NCBI RefSeq assembly: GCF_031877795.1
Contig: NC_133971.1
Span: forward strand, 9,401,973-9,465,972
Direction of reading: 5' to 3'
Length of the DNA: 64,000 nucleotides
Origin: Strix aluco
Lineage: Eukaryota; Chordata; Aves; Strigiformes; Strigidae
The position numbers and the translations under genes were made by a program. The notes under the pieces were generated by a model. The model was not told the DNA's origin, did not search any database, and worked only from the letters and a program-made list of their open reading frames with translations. Every line of letters starts with the position of its first letter. Position 1 is the first letter of the stretch. Below, piece after piece: positions 25,761 through 37,573 of the stretch.

Positions 25761-26906
25761 CAGGTCTCTGCCTGCTCTAAGCAGATTTGGGGCACCACTT
25801 TCAGGTCAATGTTCAGAAACCGAAGCAGCCTTGAGTCCAGTTTGGGGGCCAGTCCTGGTGCCTCTGAAGCCGTGCTACACCTCAAGGGCCCTGAGAGCAG
25901 CTGTTCCATATTCAGACAGAGCCTTCCCTGGCATCCTAGGGACCAGTTTGGGCGCTCAGCTGTGTGTCTTATGTCTATCCACACAAGCCAGGATGCCAGC
26001 AGGAAGCTCCCACACCTTTCATGAGCTTTGAGGCTGCCACTCTTCAAGCCACGGCCTCCAGGGACCCAGCCCTGCTTGACAAATGCAACGCACGCGGCTG
26101 GCTCCTGCTTCTCTCCCGTGACTGCCCTACTCCAGCACATGAGCATGGCTCCACCGTACGGCTGCAGAAGGCAGACTGACGAGCTGTGACCAATTCAGGA
26201 TGTACCAAAGACATGGACAATGGCATGTGGAGCTGAGAGCAGGAGCAACCTTCTCTGTTCAGGGCTTGCAGTTGCATGTCCTTGGCCACACGTACCAGGT
26301 GCCACAACTGCCCTTGTCGGTGCTGGCCCAGAACAGCAAAAGAACTCACAGACAGCAAGGACAGGAAGCCTGCCAGAGACTGTCGCTGGGGCTGACATGG
26401 CCAGTGTGGACAGTGCTGCATCTGTGCTGCACAGCGCTTTGTGCGGGAAGGCTGACACTACTTGGATCTGCTTGGGCTGGCACATCACTGCTTGCCTGCC
26501 GCGGCTGTAACCAGATCGGCTCTGCAACACCCAAATGTGCATACTGCCTGTAGGACTTATGTTCTCTGGTGTATGTTTTTTGGGAAGGACCCGGTGGCAA
26601 AGGGCTGCAGAGAGCAGGGTGGCAGTGAACATTCCAAAGAGGCTGTGGTGCCACAGTGGGTTTTTTCCTGCTAGCCATTAGCAGGCAGTGCTCAGAGACG
26701 GGCACTGCTGCCTGTCACAGGGCCTGCACACCCCATCCCGCAAGCAGAGCATTCAGCGGGGCTCTGTCGGGGGTGACCGATCCCAGCTTCTGCTTCCCCT
26801 CCTGCTTGGAAGCCCCCATGTTGTGGCCCCCTACCGAGAGGCCACTGTGCCCAGTACCTGGAACCAGCTGTGACCCTGTGACATCAGCCTTGTTGCCAAG
26901 GACACC
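25761..26906. other. No recognised gene upstream of the acrosin-like gene
   Basis: Short overlapping frames only, none with recognisable similarity. The promoter of the acrosin-like gene would be expected near the right end, but no TATA box was seen. Confidence 0.4.
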
Positions 26907-26969
26907 ATGGGCAACATGAGCCCTGCAGGCACTCTGTGGCAGCGAGCCCTCCGTTCTTGCAGCTGGCAC

Positions 26970-27050
26970 ATGCCATTGGCAGCGATGATTTTGCTTCCCC
27001 TCCTCATCCTGTTGGCCCTGTGCTGGCATGCGCACGGCGCATAGGACACC
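26970..27050 (+). pseudogene. Acrosin-like exon 1 with signal peptide, apparently disabled
   Basis: From ATG 26970 it encodes a signal peptide ending LLALCWHAHGA, typical of bird acrosin-like proteins, followed at once by TAG (27042-27044). Acrosin-like relatives have Trp at this spot. The next residues read DT-Arg-G, where a Cys is expected. The bases after that would fit a donor except that GT is AT. An in-frame upstream ATG lies at 26907. Confidence 0.6.
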
Positions 27051-27369
27051 CGTGGATAAGTGGGACAAGTGTCTGGGAGGGAGCTTGGGCACCCTGATGG
27101 AGTTCCCTGGAGGGTGCCTGCTTGTCCCCCATGGCCACACCACAGCTTCCCCAGCCCCACGTGGGAGCCTCGGTTCCTTGCAGCACCCGGGCTGCTGGCA
27201 CAACTCGCCTGCAGGTCTAAAGCAGAAATGTGGGCGGACACCTGTCCTCCCCACGGGGCTCCCTGGCCTCGCTGTCCATGCAGCGCCTCGTGGGGAGGGC
27301 AGACGGCTGACCTTCAGCCAGAACAGCAGCGACCCATTGAGTAAGACACTAATGAATTTCCAGTTACAG

Positions 27370-27570
27370 AGGGACCTGTGGGCTCCGGCCAATGGCTTCT
27401 GGCTATGAAACCTTGCACGTGGTGGGGGGCACAGACACCCAGCCAGGGGCCTGGCCCTGGATCGTCAGCATTGAGGGTCCCTGGGCAGCAGAGACAGGGC
27501 ATATATGTGGAGGGTCCCTCATCAGTCCACAGTGTGTCCTCACAGCAGCCCACTGCTTCACCAAGGCCAG
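27370..27570 (+). CDS. Acrosin-like exon 2
   Basis: It starts after a TTACAG acceptor with one base of a split Gly codon, then GTCGLRPM, the light-chain Cys, the activation cleavage site and the catalytic His. It ends AAGGCCAG before GTAAGG. The Cys in [11 protein letters not shown] stands where relatives have Trp. Confidence 0.9.
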
Positions 27571-27907
27571 GTAAGGAGGGGAAGGAACGCGGATATCCCC
27601 ACAGCACTCGCAGGTGCCCCCTTCGCAGCACCACGAGCTACTCCCATCCCCGTTCCTTGTGGTACGCCCAGTGCCTGGGCACTGCAGAACCTGGCTGAGA
27701 GGCGGCTCAGGAGAGGGCTGGGCTCAGGCCATGGCTTCCTAGCAGGCTCCAGCTCGACATGTCTTGGGCCCAAGGCATGCTAGGGCAGTTGCACCCTCCA
27801 TAGCGCTGCTTTCCTGTCTCCTGTGTGAAGCAGAGGGCACGGAACTGCTGGGCTGCTGCAGCATGTGGCTGGGCTCCCTCTGAACCCTCTCCCCATCTGC
27901 CTTCCAG

Positions 27908-28173
27908 GCACATCACCATGTGGCGCGTAGTGATCGGGGCCACTCAGTTGACTCAGCTGGGCCCGGAGGCCCAAGTGCGAAATATTAAGCGTCTGCTGGT
28001 TCATGAACACTACAGCAGCGTCTCGGAGAGGAACGACATTGCATTGCTGGAATTGGACCAGCCTGTCCAGGGCAGTGACTCTGTACAGCTTGCCTGTGTG
28101 CCCGACGCCTCGCTGCGAGTGTCAGAGCTGACAACCTGCTATGTCAGCGGTTGGGGGTCCATCAATGCAAGAT
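27908..28173 (+). CDS. Acrosin-like exon 3
   Basis: It is 266 nt after a CTTCCAG acceptor. It carries the catalytic Asp in NDIALLELDQPV, the Cys of LACVPDASL, and CYVSGWG, and ends at donor GTGAGT. There is no stop and the phase fits both neighbours. Confidence 0.92.
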
Positions 28174-28452
28174 GTGAGTTTCTAAAGACTGCTCGTGTCC
28201 TGAGGGCAAGCTCGGCACTCTGGGGAGATGGGTTGGGCTTCCTGACAGCAGAGGCGAGAGCCAGAGTCTGGCTGCGGGGATGTATGCCCATAGAGAGAGG
28301 TGCCTAGCCCAGGGTCCAAGGCGAGACAGAAGGGAAACGCAGTACAATGTCTCTCACAATGCAAAGCCAAGCCCCAAGGAAGGGATTCATCCAGACAGGG
28401 CAGGAGACCTGGCAATAAGCTGTTGGGTGTTAATTCCTTTCTGTGCTCACAG

Positions 28453-28598
28453 CTGGAGGATCAACGGATATCCTGCAGGAGGCCAAGGTCCGCCTCATCA
28501 ATGTCAACTTCTGCAACAGCAGCCGGTGGTACAGAGGGGCCATCCACCCCCACAACCTGTGCGCTGGCTATCCGCAGGTCGGCATTGACACCTGCCAG
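28453..28598 (+). CDS. Acrosin-like exon 4
   Basis: It is 146 nt after a CTCACAG acceptor. It encodes GGSTDILQEAKV through NLCAGYP to GIDTCQ, so it provides the Asp at the bottom of the specificity pocket. It ends in phase 0 at GTAGAA. Confidence 0.9.
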
Positions 28599-28943
28599 GT
28601 AGAAGCCTGTGACAAGGCAGCGCCCAGCGCCACAGGCAGCCCCGGCACATCCCAGCGCAGCCGTTGCGTGGCAAGTTGCCCTCCCACTGCTGGGTCCCGG
28701 CCACTGGCAGGGGTTACCTCCCCTTCCCCAGCTGCAGGTCCTTGCCCACGGCCCCACTTGTCCCAGAGGCCCGGGACTCTGCCCAGAAAGCCCATCCAGT
28801 GCTCATGGCAGCCCCGAGGTCGAGATCCCAATACCAAAATATTCCTCTTGCACACATCCAGCATCACTGTGCGGAGATGAGAGCCCTACCCCACAGGCCC
28901 ACAACCCCCTCCCAGACAAGGTCCCGTCGACCCCAGCACCTGA

Positions 28944-29859
<916 letters not shown>

Positions 29860-29860
<1 letters not shown>

Positions 29861-30710
29861 AAAATTGACACCCCTAAATATACAGAAAAAACAAGTTGGC
29901 CGAACCATTAAAATGCATAAACACTGCCAAAGGATGGTGAGTCACCTTGGCTGGACAATGTGTGGTAACTCCACAAATAATGAGGGAGTTAATGGAGAGA
30001 ACCCGTAAGAGTACACATATGGGAGCTGAAGCTTTAATTGAAGCTGTAAAGGCATATGCTGTAGGAATCAATATGATTGCCAAAAGTGTTACACAACGAT
30101 GTGAAATTTGTGTCAAAAATAATCCTAAAATGCAAAGGAGATCCCCTCCCAGAGAGGTGAAGAGATTTTATGCCTGGGGAATGCTGGCAAACTGATTTTT
30201 CCAAAATACCTAATTGAAATGGATATACGTATTTGTTGGTAACTGTTGATGCTTTTTCAGGATGACCTGAAGCTTTCTCATGTGGCAACAATAAAGCAAG
30301 AGAGGTGGCAAAAATTTTATTAAAAGAAATTCGACTGACGTTTAGGGTAACAGAAGGATTCTCTTCAGATTGTTGCAGAAATAGTTCAAGAAGTGTCAAG
30401 ATTTTTACAGATTAGGGGGGATTTGCACACTCCATGCAGGCTGCAGTCTAGCAGAAAAGTGGAGAGGATGAATCAGACAACAAAGAGGCAGACTGGAAAA
30501 TTGTGTCAGGGAACCCAGATGAAGTGGACATAGGTTTTGCCTCTACCATTATTAAGAATTAGAATAACTCCTAGAGTTAGAGAAGGAGTTCTACCATTTG
30601 AAATTTTGTGTGGGAAACCTTACACTGCAAATTTAACAAGGAAGGAAACCCAAATGCATCTTAAATGTGATGAGATTTTGAGTGATTACCTCTTGTCTTT
30701 GGCAAGAGTT
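29860..30710 (+). pseudogene. Class I endogenous retrovirus integrase remnant, copy A
   Basis: It keeps the integrase zinc-binding CEIC near 30100, a catalytic-core segment with QTDFSK and VTVDAF near 30200-30260, and a C-terminal piece (30537-30710) including EGVLPFEILCGKPY. Frames change and stops occur throughout, for example a stop in the core near 30195, and the central core with its remaining acidic residues is largely lost. Retroviral sequence ends abruptly near 30710 where the TOPORS-like gene's 3' flank begins. It is inactive. Confidence 0.8.
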
Positions 30711-30885
30711 CTCACCTCTCTCCTGTGCGAGGAGGCACTACAGGCATGGCCCTGGGGCTCCGGAGGCCCATGGCCATGCCCCCCAGCAGGTGGGTGTCAC
30801 CCAGAGTGGGGCAGGTGGGACAGGGAGAGGCACCAGGAGAAGGGGGAGAAAGCAGCACCCAGAGATGGGGTCAGAGAAATAGCAA

Positions 30886-30891
30886 TTTATT
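30886..30891 (-). terminator. Poly(A) signal of TOPORS-like gene A
   Basis: AATAAA on the minus strand, about 35 bp after the stop codon. The same site in copy B is 51155-51160. Confidence 0.75.
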
Positions 30892-30926
30892 GTCTTTTCC
30901 TTGAAAAAAGACTTGCTGCAGCCCTG

Positions 30927-32294
30927 CTAGTGCTGCCAGCGGGGTGACCTCTTGCAGGGCTGTGGAGAGTCTTGGGGGCTGGAAGCCCTCCTCTTCAGGG
31001 GACGCCGGGACCCCGCAGTTGAGCGGTCCCTGCCACAGCTGGGAGCGGAGAGGCTGCGCCTGCAGCCCCGGGCAGAGGGATCTGCCACCACCGCCTGCCC
31101 CGGCTCCTCCTGGGGCTGCTCCTGCTCTGCCGGGATGGGTGCAGATCGGGGGCGCCGGGGTCCCCCGGTTGAGCTGTCCCTGCCGCTGCCAGGAGCAGAG
31201 GGGCTGTGGCTGCAGCCCTGGGCAGAGGGACCTGCCACCAACGCCTGCCCCGCCTCCTCCTGGGGCTGCTCCTGCTCTGCCGGGACGGGCGCAGATCCGG
31301 GGCTCCAGGGTCCCCCGGTTGAGCTCTCCCTGCTGCTGCCGGGAGAGGAGGGGCTGTGACTGCAGCCCTGGGCAGAGGGACCTGCCACCGCCGCCTGCCC
31401 CAACTCCTCCTGGGGCTGCTCCTGCTCTGCCGGAACAGGAGCCAATGGACGGTGGCTAGGACCCCCGTGGAGGGCAGCTTCCAAGGTGCCGGCTTCCTCC
31501 TCCAATTCAGAGCTTCCAGGGCTGCTGGAGGAGGTTGGGCTGGAGTCAGGAGACACCTCCCGGGAGCTGGGGCTGGGGCTGGTTGCGGGCCTGTCGTGCT
31601 CCCTTCTGGCAGCGTAGGAGATCAGCATCCTCCAGGCCTCAAAGCTGCACTGGTGCACGATGACATCGATGAGGCCGTGCACCAGCGGTGCCGTGTGTTC
31701 CTGGAGGCTGTGCTGCAGCAGCTGGACAATGGGTTCTTCATCCGGACCGCAGATACACAGGGCGTGCAGGACCAGCTTTTCTGTTGTCACTGCCAGCCAC
31801 CACTGTTCCTCATAGATTCTCTCCAGCTCCTGGCGCAGCCAGGGCAGTGCAGGGGAAAGAAGATGACGGTTTTCTTGGAAAAGCAATGCCCAGACCTCGG
31901 GCGGGACGCCAGCCATGGTAGGCCTCTCATCTGTCCCCGCAGCCCCCCGCTCTTCCAGGAACGGCCTTCTCTGCGGATAGGACGGAGGGGATGCCGCAGG
32001 GCGATGGGGGCTGCCGTTTGCCACATGGCCGGGAGCTCTGCCTGCCTGGCTGCTGGCCACTGATGGCTGTGCGGTGGGCGTGATGACCTGCTCTAGGTAA
32101 TCATCTCTTCCCCTCACAGAAAACCTGACCTTCTCCATCAGGCCTCTGCAGAGTGGGCAGTTCAATGTCCTTTTTGCCCACCGCAGCACGCAGCCCAGGC
32201 AGAACCGGTGTTGGCATGGCTGCACAAAGGCGACGTCCTTCAGAGCATCCTGGCAGATGGGGCAGATCAACTCTCTCCCAGCGGCCATGTCCAT
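30927..32294 (-). CDS. TOPORS-like RING-finger E3 ligase, copy A (455 aa)
   Basis: Residues 8-50 form a C3HC4 RING finger: CPIC, then CQHRFCLGC, then CPLC. RING fingers recruit ubiquitin-loaded E2 enzymes. It is followed by [15 protein letters not shown] and, around residues 135-240, the helical region with [16 protein letters not shown] and [10 protein letters not shown]. This order and spacing are those of TOPORS, a nuclear ubiquitin/SUMO ligase also needed at centrosomes and cilia. The protein is much shorter than TOPORS (about 1000 residues). It ends in acidic/Ser-rich sequence, three 50-residue repeats (286-435) and a basic tail. I chose MDMAAGREL because a CTGCAG acceptor lies just upstream; an upstream ATG in the intron would add 33 residues. 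The frame is fully open. A 5' UTR exon, promoter and poly(A) signal are present, so it may be expressed. Confidence 0.88.
   Translation of the reverse strand: MDMAAGRELICPICQDALKDVAFVQPCQHRFCLGCVLRWAKRTLNCPLCRGLMEKVRFSVRGRDDYLEQVITPTAQPSVASSQAGRAPGHVANGSPHRPAASPPSYPQRRPFLEERGAAGTDERPTMAGVPPEVWALLFQENRHLLSPALPWLRQELERIYEEQWWLAVTTEKLVLHALCICGPDEEPIVQLLQHSLQEHTAPLVHGLIDVIVHQCSFEAWRMLISYAARREHDRPATSPSPSSREVSPDSSPTSSSSPGSSELEEEAGTLEAALHGGPSHRPLAPVPAEQEQPQEELGQAAVAGPSAQGCSHSPSSPGSSRESSTGGPWSPGSAPVPAEQEQPQEEAGQALVAGPSAQGCSHSPSAPGSGRDSSTGGPRRPRSAPIPAEQEQPQEEPGQAVVADPSARGCRRSLSAPSCGRDRSTAGSRRPLKRRASSPQDSPQPCKRSPRWQH
30990..31439 (-). repeat. Coding minisatellite, three 150-bp units
   Basis: Three tandem units encode residues 286-335, 336-385 and 386-435 of TOPORS-like A. 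Each begins [13 protein letters not shown] and continues through an AxGC/RGC, Ser-Pro, Gly-Arg-Asp-rich segment. Unit length is exactly 50 codons, so changes in copy number keep the frame. Copy B has a single unit. Confidence 0.9.
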
Positions 32295-32297
32295 GCT

Positions 32298-32511
32298 CTG
32301 CAGAGGGATGGGGAGAGCTGAGGATGAGGAGCTGCTTCCCCTTGCTGGCGTCACACGCTGGCTGCAAAATGCAGAGGCGCCCCGGTCACTCACTGTCCCG
32401 CAGAGGGGAAGAGAGGGGAGGAAGAAATGCCCAGGTCCCTCACGAAGGACACCCTCCAGCTCCCCGAGCTCCTTCGCCCATGCCAGGGGGATGTTTCCCC
32501 ACGCAACTCAC
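32298..32511 (-). other. 5' UTR intron of TOPORS-like gene A
   Basis: On the minus strand the donor is GAG-GTGAGT (exon ends at 32512) and the acceptor is CCCTCTGCAG, three bases before ATGGACATGG. At 214 bp it puts the whole reading frame in the last exon. The same sites are present in copy B. Confidence 0.65.
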
Positions 32512-32706
32512 CTCTGCTGCCACAAGCACCTGGCGGTGCCCAGCTGCCTGACCCAGGCAGCGCTGGGGAAACTCAGGGGATGGCTCCGGGATGGGCACCG
32601 AGAGCTGCCGATGGCAGCCCCCAAAGCACCACCCAGCACCGGTAGTTGCCTCGCTCGACCCTCCAGACCTCGCAGGCACGCTCAGCAGGAGTCCAGGCAC
32701 GAACCA
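32512..32706 (-). other. 5' untranslated exon of TOPORS-like gene A
   Basis: Lies between the inferred start site about 30 bp from the TATA-like box and the GTGAGT donor. A 109-codon frame crossing it is kept in both copies, but the copies are too similar for that to be informative. Confidence 0.5.
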
Positions 32707-32732
32707 GACTAGGCTGGGCTCTGCCGGCGCCC

Positions 32733-32807
32733 GAATATAAGCAGTGAGGGACGTGAGGTCACAGTCCATCGCTCGCTGACATCACAGCCCACTGCTTGGT
32801 GATGTCA
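32733..32807 (-). promoter_or_regulatory. TATA and CRE-like promoter of TOPORS-like gene A
   Basis: The minus strand reads TTATATTC (complement of 32733-32740). About 40-70 bp further upstream are two sites each one base from the cAMP response element TGACGTCA: 32777-32784 (TGACATCA) and 32800-32807 (TGATGTCA). A TATA box with upstream CRE sites is characteristic of genes switched on by CREM in post-meiotic male germ cells. The whole arrangement is repeated unchanged in copy B. Confidence 0.5.
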
Positions 32808-32979
32808 CAATGGGACGTCTGCCCCCGCGTCACTCACGCCTCCACACACACCTCTGGGACTACTGCAACCCCACTTCCCACTCCCTCTTCTCACCAGTGT
32901 CTTCTGCTTGCCATCGGCATTTCATGCCAGTCACCAAGGCCTTGGCTGTGTCTTCTGTGCAGCCCCCTCAGATGCCCCT

Positions 32980-33338
32980 TGTTGAGGTCTGAAATCAGCC
33001 GGCAGCCGGACGCCATGTGGCCGGCGGTTCACCTCCCCGCTCCCCGGTGAAATAGGGGAGGGACAAAAAAAGGAGAATTCGTAGGTTGAATAAAAAGAAC
33101 CAGTTTACTAAATATAACAAGAGAACCACAGTAGCAATAGTGAGTCCAAAAAGTAACGGGTAAAATGCAGCAGTGGCTTACCGAGCGCGGCAACAGCCCC
33201 CCACAGCAACAACACGGCCCGACGGGAAAATGGCGTGAATCCGAGCGAGAGCCCACCCACACCTATTTCCGGGCATGACATCACATGGTATGAAATACTC
33301 CAATGAAAGTTAACTCCATCCTGGTCGAAACCAGGACA
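32980..33338 (-). mobile_element. ERVL 3' LTR (359 bp), copy A
   Basis: On the minus strand it runs from TGTCCTGGTTTCGACCAGG at 33338 to CTCAACA at 32980. The bases just outside the 5' end, AAGGGGTGGAGAC, are a polypurine tract, as expected at the junction of internal sequence and 3' LTR. The LTR is the same as copy B (52958-53316) apart from scattered substitutions. Host DNA next to it is the TOPORS-like promoter. Confidence 0.85.
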
Positions 33339-36300
33339 GTCTCCACCCCTTATTCCATACCATTGACATTATGCTCAGGTTTCCAAATACATCTTAGGGA
33401 ATCACCCCCCCCCTTTTTTCCCAGGTCTCACAGATATCATTCCCTCAGTCTATGGGCCATCCTTCCACAATGTCTGCTGAGTTCATTTAGTCCATAACTT
33501 TGGGTTCCATCTGTCATGACAGTCTATAAGGCTGGAGGGATGAGGCGGAGTTGGCTCAGTCAGTGGAGCAGGAGGCTTTGGATGTGGCACGGGAATGTTG
33601 CAAGGCACCAATTGCAATAACAGGGTTATTTGGCAGCCCGGTTCATTGGCTATTCTCACCTAAAATCAAATCTCCCTGAGGCACACATCGGACCTCTCTA
33701 TCCCTCTGCATTACCCACCAAGTGCACCCATGTCCTTGGGCAAAAGTAATCCCATGCATGGGTTTACCTTTACCCAATGCAGGAGTAACCCAGATGGCCT
33801 TCCCCAACATATTGCTAATGCGCACTATGGGGGCTTTATCCCCATCCACGGTATGTAGGAGATTTGATTGAGTTGGGCCAGCCTAGTTGGCAAATCCTCT
33901 GGTATTGACTAACCAGGTGACTTTTGCTAAATGCACATCCCAGTGTTTGAAAGTTCCACCACCTATTGCTCTCAGTGTAGTTTTCAGCAATCCATTGTAT
34001 CGCTCAATTTTCCCAGAGGCTGGTGCATGGTAGGGAATGTGATATATCCACGCAATACCATGCTCTTTGGCCCAGGTGTCTATGAGGTTGTTCCGGAAAT
34101 GTGTCCCATTATCTGACTCAATTCTTTCTGGCATGTCATGCCCCCATAAGACTTTCTCCTCAAGGCCTAAAACGGTGTTCCGGGCAGTGGCATGGGACAC
34201 GGCATGAGTTTCCAACCAGACTGTGGCTGCTTCCACCATTGTAAGCACAGTGTTTGCCTTGCCGAGTTTGTGGGAGTGTGATATAATCAATCTGTCAGGC
34301 CTCCCCATATTTATATTTTGACCATCGTCCTCCATACCAAATGGGCTTTAACCATTTGGCTTGCTTGATCGCAGCACATGTCTCACATTCATGGATTACC
34401 TGTGCAATAGCATCCATGGTTATGTCCACCCCTCGGTCACGAGCCCATCTATATGTTGCATCTCTTCCCTGAGGAGTCATGGACGCAGGGAGCCATAAAT
34501 TGTTCACCCTTATGTTGCCAGTCCAGATCTACTTGAGACACCTTGATCTAGACAGCCTGATCCGCCTGTTGGCTGTTCTGATGTTCTTCAGTGGCCCGGC
34601 TCTTGGGTACATGAGCATCTACACGGCGTACTTTCACAACCAGATTCTCTACCTGAGCAGCCATATCTTGCCATAATTCAGCAGCCCAGACGGGTTTGCC
34701 TCTGCGCTGCCAGTTGCTCTGTTTCCACTGCTGTAACCACCCCCACAGCGCATTTGCCACCATCCATGAGTCAGTATAGAGGTAGAGCACTGGCCACTTT
34801 TCTCGCTCAGCGATATCCAAGGCCAACTGGATGGCTTTCACCTCCGCGAACTGACTCGATTCACCTTCTCCTTTAGTAGCTTCAGCAACCCATCATGTGG
34901 GGCTCCATACAGCTGCTTTCCACCTTCGATGTTTTCCCAAAATGCGACAGGACCCGTCGCTAAACAGGGCACATTGCTTCTCATTATCCGGTAGTTTATT
35001 ATATGGTGGGGCCTCTTCAGCACATGTTACCTCTTCATCCGGTGCCATTCCAAAATCTTTGCCTTCTGGCCAATTTGTAATCACTTCCAATATTCCCGGA
35101 CGGCTGGGGCTCCCTATTTGAGCCCATTGTGTGATTAATGCGACCCATTTAGTCCATGTGGCATCAGTTGCATGGTGTGTAGAGGGGACTCTCCCTTTGA
35201 ACATCCAGCCCAGCACTGGCAGTCGGGGAGCCAGGAGGAGCTGTGCTTCAGTCCCGATCACCTCTGAAGCAGCTCGGACCCCTTCATACACTGCCAGTAT
35301 CTCCTTTTCAGTTGGAGTATAGCTGGCTTCTGATCCTCTGTATCCCCGACTCCAAAACCCCAGGGGTTGACCCTGAGTCTCCCCTGATGCTCTCTGCCAG
35401 AGACTCCAGGTAGGGCCATTCTTCCCGGCTGCCGTGTAGAACACATTTTTAATATCTTGCCCTGTTCGAACTGGCCCGAGGGCTACTGCATGAACTATTT
35501 CCTGCTTAATTTGCTCAAAAGCCTGTTGCTGCTCTGGGCCCCATACAAACAAATTCTTTTTCCAAGTCACTTGATAGAGAGGGCTGACAATCTGACTCTA
35601 CTTTGCAATGTGCAGTCTCCAGAAACCCACAACACCCAAGAAAGCTTGCGTTTCCTTTCTGTTAGTTGGTGGGGACATAGCTGTTATTGTATTACCTCCA
35701 TTGGAATCTGGCGACGTCCATCTTGCCATTTTACTCCTAAAAACTGGATCTCTTGTGCAGGTCCCTTGACTTTGCCACACTTTATGGCAAAAACAGCTCT
35801 CAGAAGGGTTGGGATTATTTTCTCCCCTTTCTCAAAAACTTCTGCTCTATTACCCCATATAATGATGTCACCAATGTACTGTAATTTTCTGGGGCTTCAC
35901 ACTGTTCCAGTGCAGTCTGGATCAGTCCATGGCAAATGGTGGGGCTGTGTTTGCACCCCTGGGACAGTCGATTCCAGGTGTATTGGACACCCCTCCAGGT
36001 AAAAGCAAACTGTGGCCTGCATTCTGCTGCCAGAGGGATGGAGAAAAATGCATTGGCAATATCAGTCATGGCATACCACCTGGCCACCTTTGACTCCAGT
36101 TCATATTGCAGTTCCAACATGTCTGGCACGGCAGCACTCAGTGGTGGTGTGACTTCATTCAGGCCATGATAGTCCACTGTCAATCTCCACTCTCCATTAG
36201 ACTTTCGCACTGGCCATATGGGGCTGTTAAAAGGGGAGTGCATCTTGCCGATGACTCCTTGGCTCTCTAGTCAATGAATCAGTTCATGGATAGGGATTAC

Positions 36301-36717
36301 AGAGTCTCGATTGGTGCGATATTGCCGTCAGTGCACGGTTGTAGTGGCAGTTGGCACCCGCTGTTCTTCAACTCTCAGCAATCCCACAACAGAAGGGTCC
36401 TCTGATAGACCAGGCAACACAGGCAGCTGTTTAATTCCTTCTGTTTCCATGGCAGCTATACCAAAAGCCCACCAATACACTTTTGGGTCCTTAAAATACG
36501 CTCTTCTGAGATAATCTATGCCAAGAATACATGGAGTGTCTGGGCCAGTCACAATGGGGTGTTTTTCCCACTCTTTTCCACTTAGGCTCACCTTGGCCTC
36601 CAATACACTCAGCTGTTGAGACCCCCCTGTCACTCCGGAAATACAAATGGGTTCTGCTCCTTCAAAATTTGATGGCATTAGGGTGCATTGCGCACCAGTG
36701 TCCACTAGAGCCTTATA
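33339..36717 (-). mobile_element. ERVL-type endogenous retrovirus internal region, pol remnant
   Basis: On the minus strand the order is protease, reverse transcriptase, RNase H, integrase. Protease (36705-36328) keeps the DTGA active-site motif. Reverse transcriptase (36243 to about 35600) has WRLTVDYHGLNE, typical of ERVL, but a frame change near 35880 and a Gly in the YxDD box. RNase H covers roughly 35570-34550 with FSDGSC and TDSWM. Integrase (34507-33883) keeps the catalytic Asp of ESDNGTHF and Glu of GKIERYNG. Several stops and frame changes separate the pieces. gag is absent: the element stops mid-protease where the acrosin 3' duplicate begins. No env is seen, as usual for ERVL. Confidence 0.88.
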
Positions 36718-36721
36718 CTGC

Positions 36722-37573
<852 letters not shown>

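Noticed and set aside
30944-32063. Plus-strand frames of 135-235 codons opposite TOPORS-like A, with matching ones opposite copy B
   Set aside because: They mirror the GC-rich minus-strand gene and its repeats. The RING motif and promoter are on the minus strand.
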